64,000 nt of DNA, from the NCBI RefSeq assembly GCF_900114135.1, contig NZ_FORY01000001.1, positions 289,392-353,391 of the forward strand, given 5' to 3'. Of the stretch, positions 9,355 through 19,984 are shown piece by piece. Made by a program: the position numbers and the translations under genes. This DNA is from Celeribacter halophilus (GTDB lineage: Bacteria; Pseudomonadota; Alphaproteobacteria; Rhodobacterales; Rhodobacteraceae). The notes beneath the pieces are model-generated. The model saw only the letters and a program-made list of their open reading frames with translations, had not been told where the DNA came from and did no database searches. Position 1 is the stretch's first letter, and the number at the start of each line of letters is the position of its first letter.

Positions 9355-11448
9355 ATGGAAACGATCATCCTCTTTGCGCCGCTTGTGGGGGCCCTCATCG
9401 CCGGCTTTGGCTGGCGCGTGATCGGCGAGAAGAGCGCGCAATATCTGACCACAGGTCTTTTGTTCCTCGCCGCGATCCTGTCTTGGGTTGTGTTTCTCAC
9501 TTTTGATGGCGCGACCGAGCATGTTACGGTTCTGCGCTGGATCGAAAGCGGATCACTCTTTGTTGACTGGGGTATCCGGCTCGACCGGCTGACGACGATC
9601 ATGCTGATCGTGGTCAATACCGTGTCGGCGCTCGTGCATCTCTACTCTCTTGGCTACATGGCCCATGACGAGAACTTCAGTGATGACGAACCCTACCGTG
9701 CACGGTTCTTTGCCTATCTTTCTTTCTTTACCTTCACCATGCTGATGCTGGTGACATCGGACAACCTGCTCCAGATGTTCTTCGGCTGGGAAGGCGTGGG
9801 GCTGGCCTCCTACCTTCTCATCGGGTTCTATTTCAAGAAACCGTCCGCAGGCGCAGCATCTATGAAAGCCTTTATCGTCAACCGTGTGGGGGACTTCGCG
9901 TTCATCCTCGGCATGGCGGGTCTGTTCCTTGTGACGGACAGTGTGCGCTTTGACGATGTGTTCGCCTCGGGACCACTTCTGGCGAATACTTCGCTGCACT
10001 TCCTCTGGACGGAATGGAATGCTGCCAATCTCCTGGCCTTCCTGCTCTTCGTCGGAGCGATGGGGAAATCGGCGCAGCTTTTCTTGCACACATGGTTGCC
10101 GGACGCGATGGAAGGCCCGACGCCCGTGTCGGCGCTGATCCACGCCGCGACCATGGTGACGGCGGGGGTCTTCCTCGTCTGCCGTATGTCGCCGGTCTTT
10201 GAATATGCACCGCAGGCGCAGACCTTCATCGTCTACATCGGGGCCACCACGGCGTTTTTCGCCGCAACGGTGGGTCTTGTGCAGAACGACATCAAACGGG
10301 TGATCGCCTATTCGACCTGTTCGCAGCTCGGCTACATGTTCGTGGCCGCAGGTGTGGGCGCTTATGGTCCGGCGATGTTCCACCTTCTGACACACGCGTT
10401 CTTCAAAGCGATGCTGTTCCTCGGGGCCGGTTCGGTGATCACCGCGATGCATCACGAACAGGACATGCGGAACTACGGTGCGCTGCGCAAGAAGATCCCG
10501 TTCACCTTCTGGATGATGATCATCGGCACGCTGGCCATCACCGGTGTCGGCATTCCGCTGACCACCATCGGCTTTGCGGGCTTCCTGTCGAAAGACGCGA
10601 TCATCGAGAGCGCCTATGCGTCCGGTGTGGGTTATGCCTTCTGGATGCTGGTCATCGCGGCGCTGTTCACGTCTTTCTACTCGTGGCGCCTCATCTTCCT
10701 GACCTTCTTCGGCAAGCCGCGCGGCGACCATCATGCGCATGACCATGCCCATGAAAGCCCGCTTGTGATGCTGATCCCCATTGGCACCTTGTCTCTGGGG
10801 GCGATCTTCGGCGGGATGATCTGGTACAACAGCTTCTTTGGCGATCATGACAAGTTCACCGATTTCTTTGGCCTGCCGCATCATGCGGAGGTGGAGATGG
10901 TTGAAGGTGACGCAGACACGCATACAGACGCCCATGCAGATGACGCGCATGTCGTGGCTGATACGCATGGTGCCGAACATGCCGAGGGCATGGCTCCGCA
11001 GGGTGCGATCTTCTTAGCGGCGGATAACACCATTCTCGACGATGCCCACCACGCGCCGACATGGGTGAAAGTCTCGCCCTTTATCGCCATGGTGCTGGGC
11101 TTCCTGATTGCGGTCTGGTTCTACATCTGGAAACCGGAAACGCCCGCGAAGCTGGCAAAAAGCCAGCCCGTCGCCTATCAGTTCCTGCTGAACAAATGGT
11201 ATTTCGACGAGATCTACGACGCGATCATTGTGCGTCCCCTGTTGGCTCTTGGCCGCTTCCTGTGGAAACGCGGTGACGTGGGCACCATCGACGGGGCCAT
11301 CAATGGCATCGCACTTGGCATCGTGCCCTTCTTCACCCGCCTTGCCGGGCGTGCGCAGTCGGGCTTCATCTTCACTTACGCTTTTAGCATGGTTCTGGGG
11401 ATTGTGATCTTGGTAACCTGGATGTCGATCGGCGGGGGGGCTCACTAA
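9355..11448 (+). CDS. nuoL: NADH-quinone oxidoreductase subunit L
   Basis: Protein of 697 residues, an antiporter-like subunit at the distal end of the complex I membrane arm. It has about 14 transmembrane helices followed by a long lateral amphipathic helix. Family motifs include [18 protein letters not shown] and [20 protein letters not shown]. Two cytoplasm/loop segments are unusually rich in His and Asp: near residue 457 ([12 protein letters not shown]) and about 509-545 ([14 protein letters not shown] and similar). These could bind metals but are not part of the known mechanism. The stop overlaps the nuoM start by one base (TAATG). Confidence 0.98.
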   Translation: METIILFAPLVGALIAGFGWRVIGEKSAQYLTTGLLFLAAILSWVVFLTFDGATEHVTVLRWIESGSLFVDWGIRLDRLTTIMLIVVNTVSALVHLYSLGYMAHDENFSDDEPYRARFFAYLSFFTFTMLMLVTSDNLLQMFFGWEGVGLASYLLIGFYFKKPSAGAASMKAFIVNRVGDFAFILGMAGLFLVTDSVRFDDVFASGPLLANTSLHFLWTEWNAANLLAFLLFVGAMGKSAQLFLHTWLPDAMEGPTPVSALIHAATMVTAGVFLVCRMSPVFEYAPQAQTFIVYIGATTAFFAATVGLVQNDIKRVIAYSTCSQLGYMFVAAGVGAYGPAMFHLLTHAFFKAMLFLGAGSVITAMHHEQDMRNYGALRKKIPFTFWMMIIGTLAITGVGIPLTTIGFAGFLSKDAIIESAYASGVGYAFWMLVIAALFTSFYSWRLIFLTFFGKPRGDHHAHDHAHESPLVMLIPIGTLSLGAIFGGMIWYNSFFGDHDKFTDFFGLPHHAEVEMVEGDADTHTDAHADDAHVVADTHGAEHAEGMAPQGAIFLAADNTILDDAHHAPTWVKVSPFIAMVLGFLIAVWFYIWKPETPAKLAKSQPVAYQFLLNKWYFDEIYDAIIVRPLLALGRFLWKRGDVGTIDGAINGIALGIVPFFTRLAGRAQSGFIFTYAFSMVLGIVILVTWMSIGGGAH

Positions 11449-12980
11449 TGGATAACGTGCTTTCCTTCGTCACCTTCCTTCCGACGGTGGCCGCTCTCGT
11501 GCTCGCGCTGTTTTTGCGCGGCGAGGACGAAGTCGCTCAACTGAATGCAAAACGCCTTGCGCTCTTTGCGACGGTGATCACCTTTGTGGTCTCGCTGTTC
11601 ATTCTTTTCGGGTTCAACCCGCAGGACACAGGGTTCCAGATGGTCGAAGAGGCCGACTGGATCATGGGGCTGAAATACAAAATGGGCGTGGACGGGATTT
11701 CTGTCCTGTTCGTGATGCTCACCACGGCGCTGATGCCGCTGGTGATCTGGTCCGCGTGGGATGTGAAAACCCGCGTCAAGGAATACATGATTGCCTTCCT
11801 GCTTCTGGAAACGCTCATGCTCGGCGTGTTCTGTGCGCTGGACCTGATGCTCTTCTACCTCTTCTTCGAGGCGGGCCTGATCCCGATGTTCCTGATCATC
11901 GGCATCTGGGGCGGTCAGAACCGCATCTATGCCGCGTTCAAATTCTTCCTCTACACCTTCCTCGGCTCCGTGCTGATGCTGGTGGCGATGGTGGCCATGT
12001 ATATCGACGCGGGCACCACCGACATTGTGCAGCTTATGGCGCATGAGTTCTCTTCCGAGACCATTCAGGTGCTGGGCTTCAACATTGTCGGCGGGTTCCA
12101 GACACTGGCTTTCCTCGCTTTCTTCGCCTCTTTCGCGGTGAAGATGCCGATGTGGCCGGTGCACACATGGTTGCCGGACGCGCACGTTCAGGCGCCGACT
12201 GCCGGCTCCGTGGTTCTGGCCTCGATCCTGTTGAAGATGGGCGGCTACGGCTTCTTGCGCTTCTCGCTGCCGATGTTCCCTGTGGCGTCGGCTAACCTTG
12301 CCGATTTCATCATGGTGCTGTCGGTCATCGCCATCGTCTACGCCTCTGTCGTGGCGCTGGTGCAGGAGGATATGAAAAAGCTGATCGCCTATTCCTCTGT
12401 TGCGCACATGGGCTATGTGACCGCAGGGATTTTCACCATGAACCAGCAAGGTCTCGATGGCGCGATCTTTCAGATGATCTCCCACGGTTTTGTCGCGGGC
12501 GCGTTGTTCCTCTGCGTCGGTGTGATCTACGACCGGATGCACACCCGTGACATCGCGGCGTTTGGCGGGCTGGTGAACAAGATGCCGGCTTACGCGCTGA
12601 TCTTCATGTTCTTCACCATGGCCAACATCGGCCTTCCGGGCACCTCCGGCTTTGTCGGCGAGTTCCTGACGATCATCGGCATGTTCCAGGCCAACACATG
12701 GATTGCTCTGGTCGCTGCTACGGGCGTGATCTTCTCGGCCTGTTACGCGCTCTGGCTCTACCGCCGCGTTGTGCTGGGTGATCTGATCAAGGAAAGCCTG
12801 AAGACGATCAAGGATATGACCGCGCGGGAGAAATGGATCTTTGCGCCTCTGGTGGCCATGACTCTTCTTCTCGGGATCTATCCCTCGCTGGTGCTTGATC
12901 TCATCGGGCCGTCGGTCTCCGCCCTTCTTGAAACCTATCACGCCGCTCTGCCGATGGTTGCAGACGTCGCCACACATTAA
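11448..12980 (+). CDS. nuoM: NADH-quinone oxidoreductase subunit M
   Basis: Protein of 510 residues with about 14 transmembrane helices, the second antiporter-like proton-pumping subunit of complex I. Recognisable segments are [20 protein letters not shown], with the key Glu of helix 5, and [20 protein letters not shown]. The [13 protein letters not shown] segment, containing the broken helix and His, is also present. It is translationally coupled to nuoL and lies 14 bases before nuoN. Confidence 0.98.
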   Translation: MDNVLSFVTFLPTVAALVLALFLRGEDEVAQLNAKRLALFATVITFVVSLFILFGFNPQDTGFQMVEEADWIMGLKYKMGVDGISVLFVMLTTALMPLVIWSAWDVKTRVKEYMIAFLLLETLMLGVFCALDLMLFYLFFEAGLIPMFLIIGIWGGQNRIYAAFKFFLYTFLGSVLMLVAMVAMYIDAGTTDIVQLMAHEFSSETIQVLGFNIVGGFQTLAFLAFFASFAVKMPMWPVHTWLPDAHVQAPTAGSVVLASILLKMGGYGFLRFSLPMFPVASANLADFIMVLSVIAIVYASVVALVQEDMKKLIAYSSVAHMGYVTAGIFTMNQQGLDGAIFQMISHGFVAGALFLCVGVIYDRMHTRDIAAFGGLVNKMPAYALIFMFFTMANIGLPGTSGFVGEFLTIIGMFQANTWIALVAATGVIFSACYALWLYRRVVLGDLIKESLKTIKDMTAREKWIFAPLVAMTLLLGIYPSLVLDLIGPSVSALLETYHAALPMVADVATH

Positions 12981-12994
12981 AGGACACTGGGGAT

Positions 12995-14431
12995 ATGACC
13001 TCTACTGACTTTTCCATCGTCCTGCCGGAAGTTCTCCTCGCCATCTATGGCATGGCGGCGCTCTTGTTTGCTGTCTACACCGGCAAGGACAAGCTCGCAG
13101 GGCTCATCACATGGGTCACCGCTGCGGTCTTTGTTGTCATCGCCTTGATGATCGGGCTGGGTGGCGAAGGGGCGCATACTGCTTTTGGCGGCATGTTCAT
13201 CGACGATGCGTTTTCGCGGTTCGGCAAGGTGGGCGTTCTGCTCGCGGGCGCGGCTGTACTTGTGATGTCCTACGACTTCCTTGAGAAGCGCGGTTTTGCC
13301 AAGTTCGAATATCCGATCCTCGTGCTCTTCTCCACGATCGGCATGATGGTGATGGTTTCCGCAGGCGACCTCATGGCGCTTTATATGGGGCTGGAGCTGA
13401 TGTCGCTGGCGCTCTACGTTATTGCCTCCTTCCGCCGCGACAGTGTGAAATCCACCGAAGCGGGTCTCAAATATTTCGTTCTGGGCTCCCTGTCCTCGGG
13501 GCTTTTGCTCTACGGTGCATCGCTGGTCTACGGGTTTGCGGGCACGACGGCTTTTGCGGGCATCATCTCCGTTGTGCATGATGGCGCGCCGGTGGGTGTG
13601 CTCTTCGGCCTCGTCTTCGTGATGACAGGGCTGGCGTTCAAAGTCTCCGCCGTGCCGTTCCACATGTGGACGCCAGATGTCTATGAAGGCTCGCCCACGC
13701 CCACGACCGCGTTCTTTGCCACTGCGCCGAAACTCGCCGCTATGGGCCTCTTCGCCCGCGTGCTGCATGATGCTTTCGGCGGTATCGTTGGCGACTGGCA
13801 ACAGGTGCTCGCTGTGATCGCCGTGGCCTCCATGTTCTTGGGAGCGATTGCCGGTATCGGTCAGAAAAACATCAAACGCCTCATGGCTTATTCCTCGATC
13901 TCCCATATGGGCTTCGCGCTCATGGGGCTGGCCGCAGGGAATGCGCAAGGCGTGCAATCCGCTCTGATCTACATGGCGATCTATGTCACGATGAACATCG
14001 GCACATTCGCCTTCATCATGACTATGGAACGCGATGGCAAACCGGTCACCGACATTGCCTCGCTGAACCTCTACTGGCGCAATTCCCCGACAAAGGCTCT
14101 GGCCGTTTTGGTCCTGATGTTCTCGCTCGCCGGTGTGCCGCCGATGCTCGGCTTCTTCGGAAAACTGGCCGTGCTTCAGGCCGCTTGGGGCGCGGGGCTG
14201 GTTTACCTCGCTGTCTTCGGTGTGATCGCCTCCGTGATCGGGGCGTTCTATTACCTGCGCATCGTTTACTATATGTATTTCGGCACAGAGACCGATCCGC
14301 TCGACAAGGTGACAAGTCCGGTGGCCTTTGCCTTGTTGACGGTGTCCGCGCTGATCATGCTGGTCGGGATCGTCAACATGTTCGGGGTCGAGGGCATGGC
14401 GGCCTTGGCGGCGGATGCTCTGGTCAAGTGA
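12995..14431 (+). CDS. nuoN: NADH-quinone oxidoreductase subunit N
   Basis: Protein of 478 residues with about 14 transmembrane helices, the third antiporter-like subunit and last nuo gene. Typical segments are [16 protein letters not shown] (key Glu of helix 5), [17 protein letters not shown] and [16 protein letters not shown]. birA begins ten bases after the stop, so the operon probably continues into birA-coaX-rnj, an order shared by related genomes. Confidence 0.98.
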   Translation: MTSTDFSIVLPEVLLAIYGMAALLFAVYTGKDKLAGLITWVTAAVFVVIALMIGLGGEGAHTAFGGMFIDDAFSRFGKVGVLLAGAAVLVMSYDFLEKRGFAKFEYPILVLFSTIGMMVMVSAGDLMALYMGLELMSLALYVIASFRRDSVKSTEAGLKYFVLGSLSSGLLLYGASLVYGFAGTTAFAGIISVVHDGAPVGVLFGLVFVMTGLAFKVSAVPFHMWTPDVYEGSPTPTTAFFATAPKLAAMGLFARVLHDAFGGIVGDWQQVLAVIAVASMFLGAIAGIGQKNIKRLMAYSSISHMGFALMGLAAGNAQGVQSALIYMAIYVTMNIGTFAFIMTMERDGKPVTDIASLNLYWRNSPTKALAVLVLMFSLAGVPPMLGFFGKLAVLQAAWGAGLVYLAVFGVIASVIGAFYYLRIVYYMYFGTETDPLDKVTSPVAFALLTVSALIMLVGIVNMFGVEGMAALAADALVK

Positions 14432-14440
14432 CCGACATAT

Positions 14441-15187
14441 ATGCCCGATAGTCGCCATATATGGCCCGAGGGGGTAGGGCGGACCGTCCTCCCCACCGTG
14501 GACAGCACTATGTCGGAGGCCGCACGCGTAGCGGCCTCTTGCGCATTTCCGCAATGGATTCTCGCACAGGTGCAAACCGCAGGCCACGGGCGACGCGGAC
14601 GGGCATGGACGATGCCCAAAGGCAACTTTGCCGCCACGCTGCTGATGTTTCCGCAGGAACGTCCGGAGATCATCGCGCTGCGCAGTTTTGTCTCCGCGTT
14701 GGCGCTTTATGATGCTTTCGTCGCGGTGACGGGCCGCTCGGACCCGTTCGCTCTCAAGTGGCCCAATGATGTGCTTCTCAACGGTGGCAAGGTCGCGGGC
14801 ATCCTTTTGGAACGTGGCCCTGCGCATCTGTCTATCGGGATCGGCGTCAATCTGGCCGAAGCGCCTCCCGTCTCTATGGTCGAAGAGGGCGCGCTGCCGC
14901 CTGTCTCGCTGGCCCATGAGACCGGCGCATTGGTCGAGCCGGAGGAATTTCTGGACCAGCTTGCCCCCGCCTATGCCCATTGGGAAGCGCAGTTCACGAA
15001 CTTCGGCTTTGGTCCGGTCCGTGAGGCATGGCTCTCCCGCGCCGCGCGTCTAGGCACAGAAATCCGCGCCCGCACCATACGCGAGACCCATCACGGCATA
15101 TTCGAAACCGTGGATGCCTTCGGCAATCTTGTTCTTGCGACGCCGAAAGGCAAACTCTCCATTCCAGCCGCAGAGGTCTATTTCTGA
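14441..15187 (+). CDS. birA: Biotin--[acetyl-CoA-carboxylase] ligase, monofunctional
   Basis: Protein of 248 residues that makes biotinyl-AMP and attaches biotin to carrier proteins such as AccB. The GHGRRGRAW loop near residue 50 holds the biotinyl-AMP. LKWPNDVLLNGGKVAGILLE and GIGVNL are further core motifs. The N-terminal DNA-binding domain of E. coli BirA is absent, so it is a ligase only and not a repressor. ATG 14441 sits in one of two copies of CATATATG lying 20 bases apart; no strong Shine-Dalgarno is seen. Its stop overlaps coaX (TGATG). Confidence 0.93.
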   Translation: MPDSRHIWPEGVGRTVLPTVDSTMSEAARVAASCAFPQWILAQVQTAGHGRRGRAWTMPKGNFAATLLMFPQERPEIIALRSFVSALALYDAFVAVTGRSDPFALKWPNDVLLNGGKVAGILLERGPAHLSIGIGVNLAEAPPVSMVEEGALPPVSLAHETGALVEPEEFLDQLAPAYAHWEAQFTNFGFGPVREAWLSRAARLGTEIRARTIRETHHGIFETVDAFGNLVLATPKGKLSIPAAEVYF

Positions 15188-15966
15188 TGCTTCTCTGTAT
15201 CGATGCAGGCAATACCAACACCGTCTTTTCCATCTGGAACGGGTCGGATTTCATCGCCACATGGCGCACCTCGACGGAGCATCAACGCACGGCCGACCAG
15301 TATTACGTCTGGCTGTCGACGCTGATGAACTTCCAGAAGATCGAGGCGGATATCACTGAAGTGGTTATCTCCTCGACCGTGCCGCGCGTGGTCTTCAACC
15401 TGCGCGTGCTCGCCAACCGTTATTTCGATTGTCGCCCCTTGGTGGTCGGCAAACCGGAATGCCTTTTGCCGCATATGGCGCGTGTCGATGAGGGCACCAC
15501 TGTGGGGCCTGACCGTCTGGTGAATTCCGCAGGCGCATTCGATCTCTATGGCGGAGATCTCATCGTAGTGGATTTCGGCACGGCGACCACATTCGACGTG
15601 GTGGCCGAAGACGGGGCCTATGTGGGCGGTGTGATCTCTCCCGGGGTCAACACCTCTCTTGAAAGCCTGCACCACGCTGCAGCCGCCCTTCCGCATGTGG
15701 ATGTGACCATGCCGCAGAAGGTGATCGGCACAAATACAGTGGCCTGTATGCAATCCGGTGTGTTTTGGGGCTATACTGGTCTTGTGCGCGAGACCTGCAA
15801 CCGGATCAAAGACGAATATGGCCGCCCGATGCGCGTGATCGCGACCGGAGGGCTTGCGCCTTTGTTCAATCAGGGTCACAAACTCTTTGACGCATTTGAC
15901 GAATTCCTGACCATTCACGGCCTCGTGGTCATTCACCAATATAATAAGGATCAGGGCACCCTATGA
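15187..15966 (+). CDS. coaX: Type III pantothenate kinase
   Basis: Protein of 259 residues catalysing the first step of CoA biosynthesis, pantothenate to 4'-phosphopantothenate, with ATP. The ASKHA-fold phosphate motifs are present: DAGNTNTVFSIW at the N-terminus, GPDRLVN in the middle and DFGTATTFDVV near residue 125. ATG 15187 is chosen because it overlaps the birA stop and begins exactly at the conserved MLLCIDAGNTNT. The end overlaps rnj by four bases (ATGA). Confidence 0.96.
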   Translation: MLLCIDAGNTNTVFSIWNGSDFIATWRTSTEHQRTADQYYVWLSTLMNFQKIEADITEVVISSTVPRVVFNLRVLANRYFDCRPLVVGKPECLLPHMARVDEGTTVGPDRLVNSAGAFDLYGGDLIVVDFGTATTFDVVAEDGAYVGGVISPGVNTSLESLHHAAAALPHVDVTMPQKVIGTNTVACMQSGVFWGYTGLVRETCNRIKDEYGRPMRVIATGGLAPLFNQGHKLFDAFDEFLTIHGLVVIHQYNKDQGTL

Positions 15967-17624
15967 GCGACAGACTTCTCTATCTACCCCTTGGCGGCGC
16001 CGGCGAAATCGGCATGAACTGCTATGTTTACGGCTACGGTCCCGCTGGCAACGAACGCTATATCGTGGTCGATCTGGGCGTAACTTTCCCCTCGATGGAC
16101 GGCACGCCCGGCGTCGATCTGATTTTCGCCGATGTGGCTTGGCTCGAAGAGCGCAAGGACCGGATCGACGGCATCTTTATCACCCACGCGCATGAGGACC
16201 ATGTCGGCGCTGTTGGCCATCTCTGGCCGCGCCTTCAGGCTCCGATCTATGCCCGCGCCTTCACCGCGCATCTGGCGCGTTTGAAATTCGAAGAACACGG
16301 CCATGACGAATTGCAGATCAAGACGGTCTCCGCATGGCCCGAACAGATCAAAGTCGGCCCTTTCACAGTGGGTTTCGTTCCGATCTCCCACTCCATTCCG
16401 GAGTCCTCGGCACTTGTGATCGACAGCCCCGCAGGGCGTGTGATCCATAGCGGCGACTTCAAGACAGATGAAAACCCCGTGGTGGGCGAACCCTTTGATC
16501 GCGCCTTGTTCGAGGATATCGCGAAAGACGGTGTGAAAGCTCTGGTCTGCGATTCGACCAATGTTTTCTCCCCCAATCCGGGGCGCTCGGAAGCGGATGT
16601 TATTGAACCCCTGAGCAATCTCATCGCGTCTCTCGACGGGATGGTGGCTGCGACCACTTTCGCCTCCAACATTGCACGGGTCAAAACGCTGGCAGATGCC
16701 GGATCCAAAGCGGGCCGTTCGGTCGTGCTTCTGGGCCGTGCCATGCGCCGCATGATCACCGCCGCGATCGAGACGGGGATCATTTCCGATTTCCCGAAAA
16801 CCGTGTCGCCCGAAAACGCCGGTGATATTCCGCGCGAGAACCTGATGCTTCTGACGACAGGCTCGCAAGGCGAACATCGCGCGGCCACGGCACAGTTGTC
16901 GCGGGGCAAATATCTTGGCCTGAAAATGACCGAGGGCGATACGCTGATCTTTTCCTCTAAAACCATTCCGGGCAACGAGGTCTCTGTCGGTCGTATCCTG
17001 AACGCTTTCTCGGAAATGGGGGTCGAGACGATCTCCGGTCGTGACGATATTCACGTCTCCGGCCACGCGAACCGCCCCGATCTGGCGATGATGCATGAGA
17101 TTGTGAAGCCGCAAGTCGTCGTGCCCATGCACGGGGAGCACCGTCACCTGCGCGAACATGCGAAACTGGCCGAATCCAACGGGTTCAAGGCCATCGTCGC
17201 GCCCAATGGTGTTGGCGTGGACCTCTCCGCAGCAACGCCGCGCGTGGTGGAATATGTCGAGACAGGCCGCACCTATCTCGATGGCAAGATCCAGATTGGC
17301 GCGATGGACGGTATCGTGCGCGACCGTATTCGCATGGCCCTGAACGGTCTTGTGGTGGCGACGGTGATCGTCGAGGACGACGAACCCTTGGGCGATTGCT
17401 GGTGCGAGCTGCGTGGTCTGCCGGAAACCGGCCTGTCGCGCGCACCTCTGAACGAGGTGCTTGAAGAAGACGTGAATCAGTTCCTTATGCGCGCCAAGCC
17501 CAAGACGCTCGGGGATGACGATAAACTCGAAGAGGAAATGCGCCGGATCATCCGTCGCACGACACAAGAGGAAGTCGGCAAGAAACCGGAAGTGCAAATC
17601 ATCATCTCGCGACTGTCGAGCTGA
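15963..17624 (+). CDS. rnj: Ribonuclease J
   Basis: Protein of 553 residues, a metallo-beta-lactamase/beta-CASP nuclease that matures and degrades mRNA and rRNA 5' ends. The zinc motif HAHEDH lies at residues 75-80. SGDFKTDENPV, the beta-CASP segment with TTGSQGE, and SGHANRPDLAMMHEIVKPQ follow in the expected order. The HGEHRHLREHAKLA segment completes the active site. It is coupled to coaX, an arrangement common in Rhodobacteraceae. A terminator about 125 bases downstream closes the operon. Confidence 0.96.
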   Translation: MSDRLLYLPLGGAGEIGMNCYVYGYGPAGNERYIVVDLGVTFPSMDGTPGVDLIFADVAWLEERKDRIDGIFITHAHEDHVGAVGHLWPRLQAPIYARAFTAHLARLKFEEHGHDELQIKTVSAWPEQIKVGPFTVGFVPISHSIPESSALVIDSPAGRVIHSGDFKTDENPVVGEPFDRALFEDIAKDGVKALVCDSTNVFSPNPGRSEADVIEPLSNLIASLDGMVAATTFASNIARVKTLADAGSKAGRSVVLLGRAMRRMITAAIETGIISDFPKTVSPENAGDIPRENLMLLTTGSQGEHRAATAQLSRGKYLGLKMTEGDTLIFSSKTIPGNEVSVGRILNAFSEMGVETISGRDDIHVSGHANRPDLAMMHEIVKPQVVVPMHGEHRHLREHAKLAESNGFKAIVAPNGVGVDLSAATPRVVEYVETGRTYLDGKIQIGAMDGIVRDRIRMALNGLVVATVIVEDDEPLGDCWCELRGLPETGLSRAPLNEVLEEDVNQFLMRAKPKTLGDDDKLEEEMRRIIRRTTQEEVGKKPEVQIIISRLSS

Positions 17625-17655
17625 TCAGCACCATTAATAAAGCATTTTAGACTTA

Positions 17656-17685
17656 ATGCGGGGGAGGGGTTTCACTCTCCCGCAT
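17656..17685 (+). other. Inverted repeat downstream of rnj
   Basis: ATGCGGGGGAG pairs with CTCTCCCGCAT (one G-U pair) across an eight-base loop. It lacks a following T-run, so it is more likely an RNA 3' structure or processing stop than an intrinsic terminator. It lies 31 bases after the rnj stop. Confidence 0.5.
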
Positions 17686-17720
17686 CGGTTACTCAGCCAA
17701 GGTTCGAGACAACTATCCCG

Positions 17721-17745
17721 TTTCCTTTGTTGCCGAAAATACTCA
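17721..17745 (-). repeat. Gene-end element, CAAAGGAAA subtype (copy 1)
   Basis: On the minus strand it begins TGAGTATTTTCGGCAAC and ends AAAGGAAA. It lies about 60 bases past the stop of the helicase gene, in that gene's sense direction. See the finding on the dispersed element for the other copies. Confidence 0.6.
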
Positions 17746-17750
17746 AAATA

Positions 17751-17777
17751 AAACCCGCGCTTTTGGCGCGGGTTTTT
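17751..17777. terminator. Bidirectional intrinsic terminator between rnj and the helicase gene
   Basis: A perfect ten-base stem, AAACCCGCGC with GCGCGGGTTT, encloses a TTTTG loop. A T-run follows on the plus strand and an A-rich stretch precedes it, so it can stop transcription from both convergent genes. Confidence 0.85.
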
Positions 17778-17806
17778 CAATGTCTGGAAGAGGGCTGTCA
17801 GGGGGA

Positions 17807-19273
17807 TCAGCCCGCCTGACGCTCCTCAAAACTCAGTGCAATGAAAGAGGGCAGGTGATCGCCTAGACCGACGACCTTGTTGTCATCCTCCCTGCGACCA
17901 CGGCCACCACGGCGCGGCTTCGGTTCGGACGGGGCAGGGGCGCTCTGGCGTTCCGGAGCGGCTTCTTTCGGAGCCTCCGGCTCGGCGGCGACCTGACGCG
18001 GCTCTTCCTTGGTCTCGACGGGTTTCACCTCGTCAACCTTGTCGGACTTACGCTTGCGCGACCGGCTACGCTTCGGCTTTTCGGCCTTCACTTCTTCCTG
18101 CTCCGGCGCATCTTCGGTCGGTGTCCCGAGCGGGTTTTCAAGCCGTGAAATTTCTTTGGCGATGAGCGCTTCGACATCGGCGAAATTCTTTTCGTCACGC
18201 GGTTCGCAAATCATGATCGCCTTGCCGTCGCGGCCTGCGCGCCCTGTCCGGCCAATCCGGTGCACATAGTCTTCGGCATGGCCGGGCACGTCGAAGTTGA
18301 ACACATGGGTCACAGAGGGCACGTCCAGCCCGCGTGCGGCCACATCTGAAGCCACAAGGATTTTAAGCTCGCCGTTGCGGAATTTCTCAAGCGTGGCATT
18401 CCGTTGGCTCTGCTCCAGATCGCCGTGGATCGGAGAGGCTTGATAGCCGTATTTGTTGAGGGATTTCGCGACGATATCCACATCCGTCTTGCGGTTGCAG
18501 AAGATGATTCCGTTTTGCAGCTTTTCGCCTTCCGCGTCGATCAAAGCGCGCAGAAGTTTGCGTTTTTCGCTGGCGGCACGGTCGCGGCGGGAGCCTTTGA
18601 ACATCACCACATGCTGTTCGATATTCTCGCCGGATGTCGCCTGACGGGCCACCTCGATCCGCGCAGGGGCGGAGAGGAAGGTGTTGGTGATCCGTTCGAT
18701 CTCCGGTGCCATCGTGGCCGAGAAAAACAGGGTCTGGCGGGTGAAAGGCGTGAGGCCGAAAATACGTTCGATATCGGGGATGAACCCCATGTCGAGCATC
18801 CGGTCGGCTTCGTCCACCACCATGACCTTGACGTCAGAGAGGATCAGCTTGCCACGTTCGAAATGATCAAGAAGACGGCCCGGTGTCGCGATCAGGACAT
18901 CGACGCCTTTGTCGATCAGCGAATCCTGCTCTTTAAAGCTCACGCCACCGATGAGCAGCGCTTTGGTGAGCTTCATGTATTTGGTGTATTGGTCGAAATT
19001 CTCGGCAACCTGTGCGGCGAGTTCGCGCGTCGGGCAGAGCACCAGAGAGCGCGGCATCCGTGCGCGTGCGCGGCCCCGGCCCAGCATGGTGATCATCGGC
19101 AGAACGAAAGAGGCGGTCTTGCCGGTCCCTGTTTGCGCGATGCCGAGCACGTCTTTGCCTTCAAGAGCGGGCGGGATGGCGCCGGCCTGAATAGGGGTCG
19201 GGCTTTCGTAGCCCGCATCCTCAATGGCTTTGAGAACTTTGGGAGCGAGATTTAGATCGGAGAACTTGGTCAA
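17807..19273 (-). CDS. DEAD-box ATP-dependent RNA helicase (RhlE-like)
   Basis: Protein of 488 residues from a TTG at 19273, which has GAAAGG upstream and gives the family-typical start TKFSDLNL; a GTG at 19321 is the alternative. Motifs in order: Q motif (PTPIQ), AQTGTGKTASF, PTRELAAQ, DEADRMLD, SAT, VATDVAARGLD-type (VASDVAARGLD) and HRIGRTGRAGRDG. The C-terminal 110 residues are a charged Lys/Arg/Glu/Pro-rich tail, probably an RNA-binding extension. It acts in RNA remodelling such as ribosome assembly or mRNA decay; the exact paralogue is not resolved. Confidence 0.93.
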   Translation of the reverse strand: MTKFSDLNLAPKVLKAIEDAGYESPTPIQAGAIPPALEGKDVLGIAQTGTGKTASFVLPMITMLGRGRARARMPRSLVLCPTRELAAQVAENFDQYTKYMKLTKALLIGGVSFKEQDSLIDKGVDVLIATPGRLLDHFERGKLILSDVKVMVVDEADRMLDMGFIPDIERIFGLTPFTRQTLFFSATMAPEIERITNTFLSAPARIEVARQATSGENIEQHVVMFKGSRRDRAASEKRKLLRALIDAEGEKLQNGIIFCNRKTDVDIVAKSLNKYGYQASPIHGDLEQSQRNATLEKFRNGELKILVASDVAARGLDVPSVTHVFNFDVPGHAEDYVHRIGRTGRAGRDGKAIMICEPRDEKNFADVEALIAKEISRLENPLGTPTEDAPEQEEVKAEKPKRSRSRKRKSDKVDEVKPVETKEEPRQVAAEPEAPKEAAPERQSAPAPSEPKPRRGGRGRREDDNKVVGLGDHLPSFIALSFEERQAG

Positions 19274-19433
19274 ACTGTGCCTTTCGCGATGTGCGGCTGT
19301 AAAAACGGCCGCAAATTCCACGCGGCCCGTCCGGCCATATTGCCGAGACGTCTTTGGCGCGTCTTTTACGCCTGTTGGCGTAAAAGGTCAAGGAAAGGCA
19401 AAGGGAAGCGTGATCTTTGGCTGTAGTGGCGGC

Positions 19434-19871
19434 TCAGCCGCTGACAAGCACCGCATTTTCCAGAATGGCGGCTTGCCATGTTTCCGGATCATGAACAGGC
19501 ATCATATCGCCGCGAAGCGTGACGCGGGTGCCTTCTTCAAGGCCAACCAGAGGTGTGTCGAGATTGACCTGAACAGAGGCGCCGTGATCTGCACTCCCGC
19601 AGAACGGGCACAGACCCATGTCGGAGACGAGCATCAACTCGCGAATCTCTGATCCCGGTGTGAGCGGCACGGCATAGCCCGTCAACTCCATGCCCTGAAC
19701 ACCGTTTTTCAGACGGTCGGGGAAGCCCTTTTTCACCTCATAGGAGGTTTCCGTGACCACTTCGTCAATCGTGATCCCTTTCAGAAGGTCCCAACCCGGT
19801 GCATCCGCAAAGGCGGAAGTTGCGGTGGCGGAAAGTCCTGCGGTAAGGGCGAGACGGCTGACGGGGCTCAT
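19434..19871 (-). CDS. Exported protein, DUF3299-like
   Basis: Protein of 145 residues with a signal peptide (MSPVSRLALTAGLSATATSA, then FADAPG). ATG 19871 is chosen because upstream codons would precede the signal. The mature part (WDLLKGITIDEV, LTGYAVPL, LMLVSDMGLCPFCGSADHGASVQV) resembles the DUF3299 pattern of a short beta protein with a Cys-containing loop. Here that loop is LCPFCG, a potential metal or redox site. The gene stands alone between the helicase and prfC. Its function is unknown. Confidence 0.75.
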   Translation of the reverse strand: MSPVSRLALTAGLSATATSAFADAPGWDLLKGITIDEVVTETSYEVKKGFPDRLKNGVQGMELTGYAVPLTPGSEIRELMLVSDMGLCPFCGSADHGASVQVNLDTPLVGLEEGTRVTLRGDMMPVHDPETWQAAILENAVLVSG

Positions 19872-19984
19872 GAGACAAAACCTGTGGTTAGTTGCATTCC
19901 GCGGGGACGGTAACCGACCTGACAGCATATGGGAATCCCCCATTTGTCAGATCGGCAAAAACTCGCACGAAGGGATGAGTGGCG

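Noticed and set aside
12977..14980. A 667-codon open frame antisense to nuoN and birA
   Set aside because: Composition is rich in His, Gln, Arg and Asp as expected from complementing membrane-protein codons; no domain or start signal.
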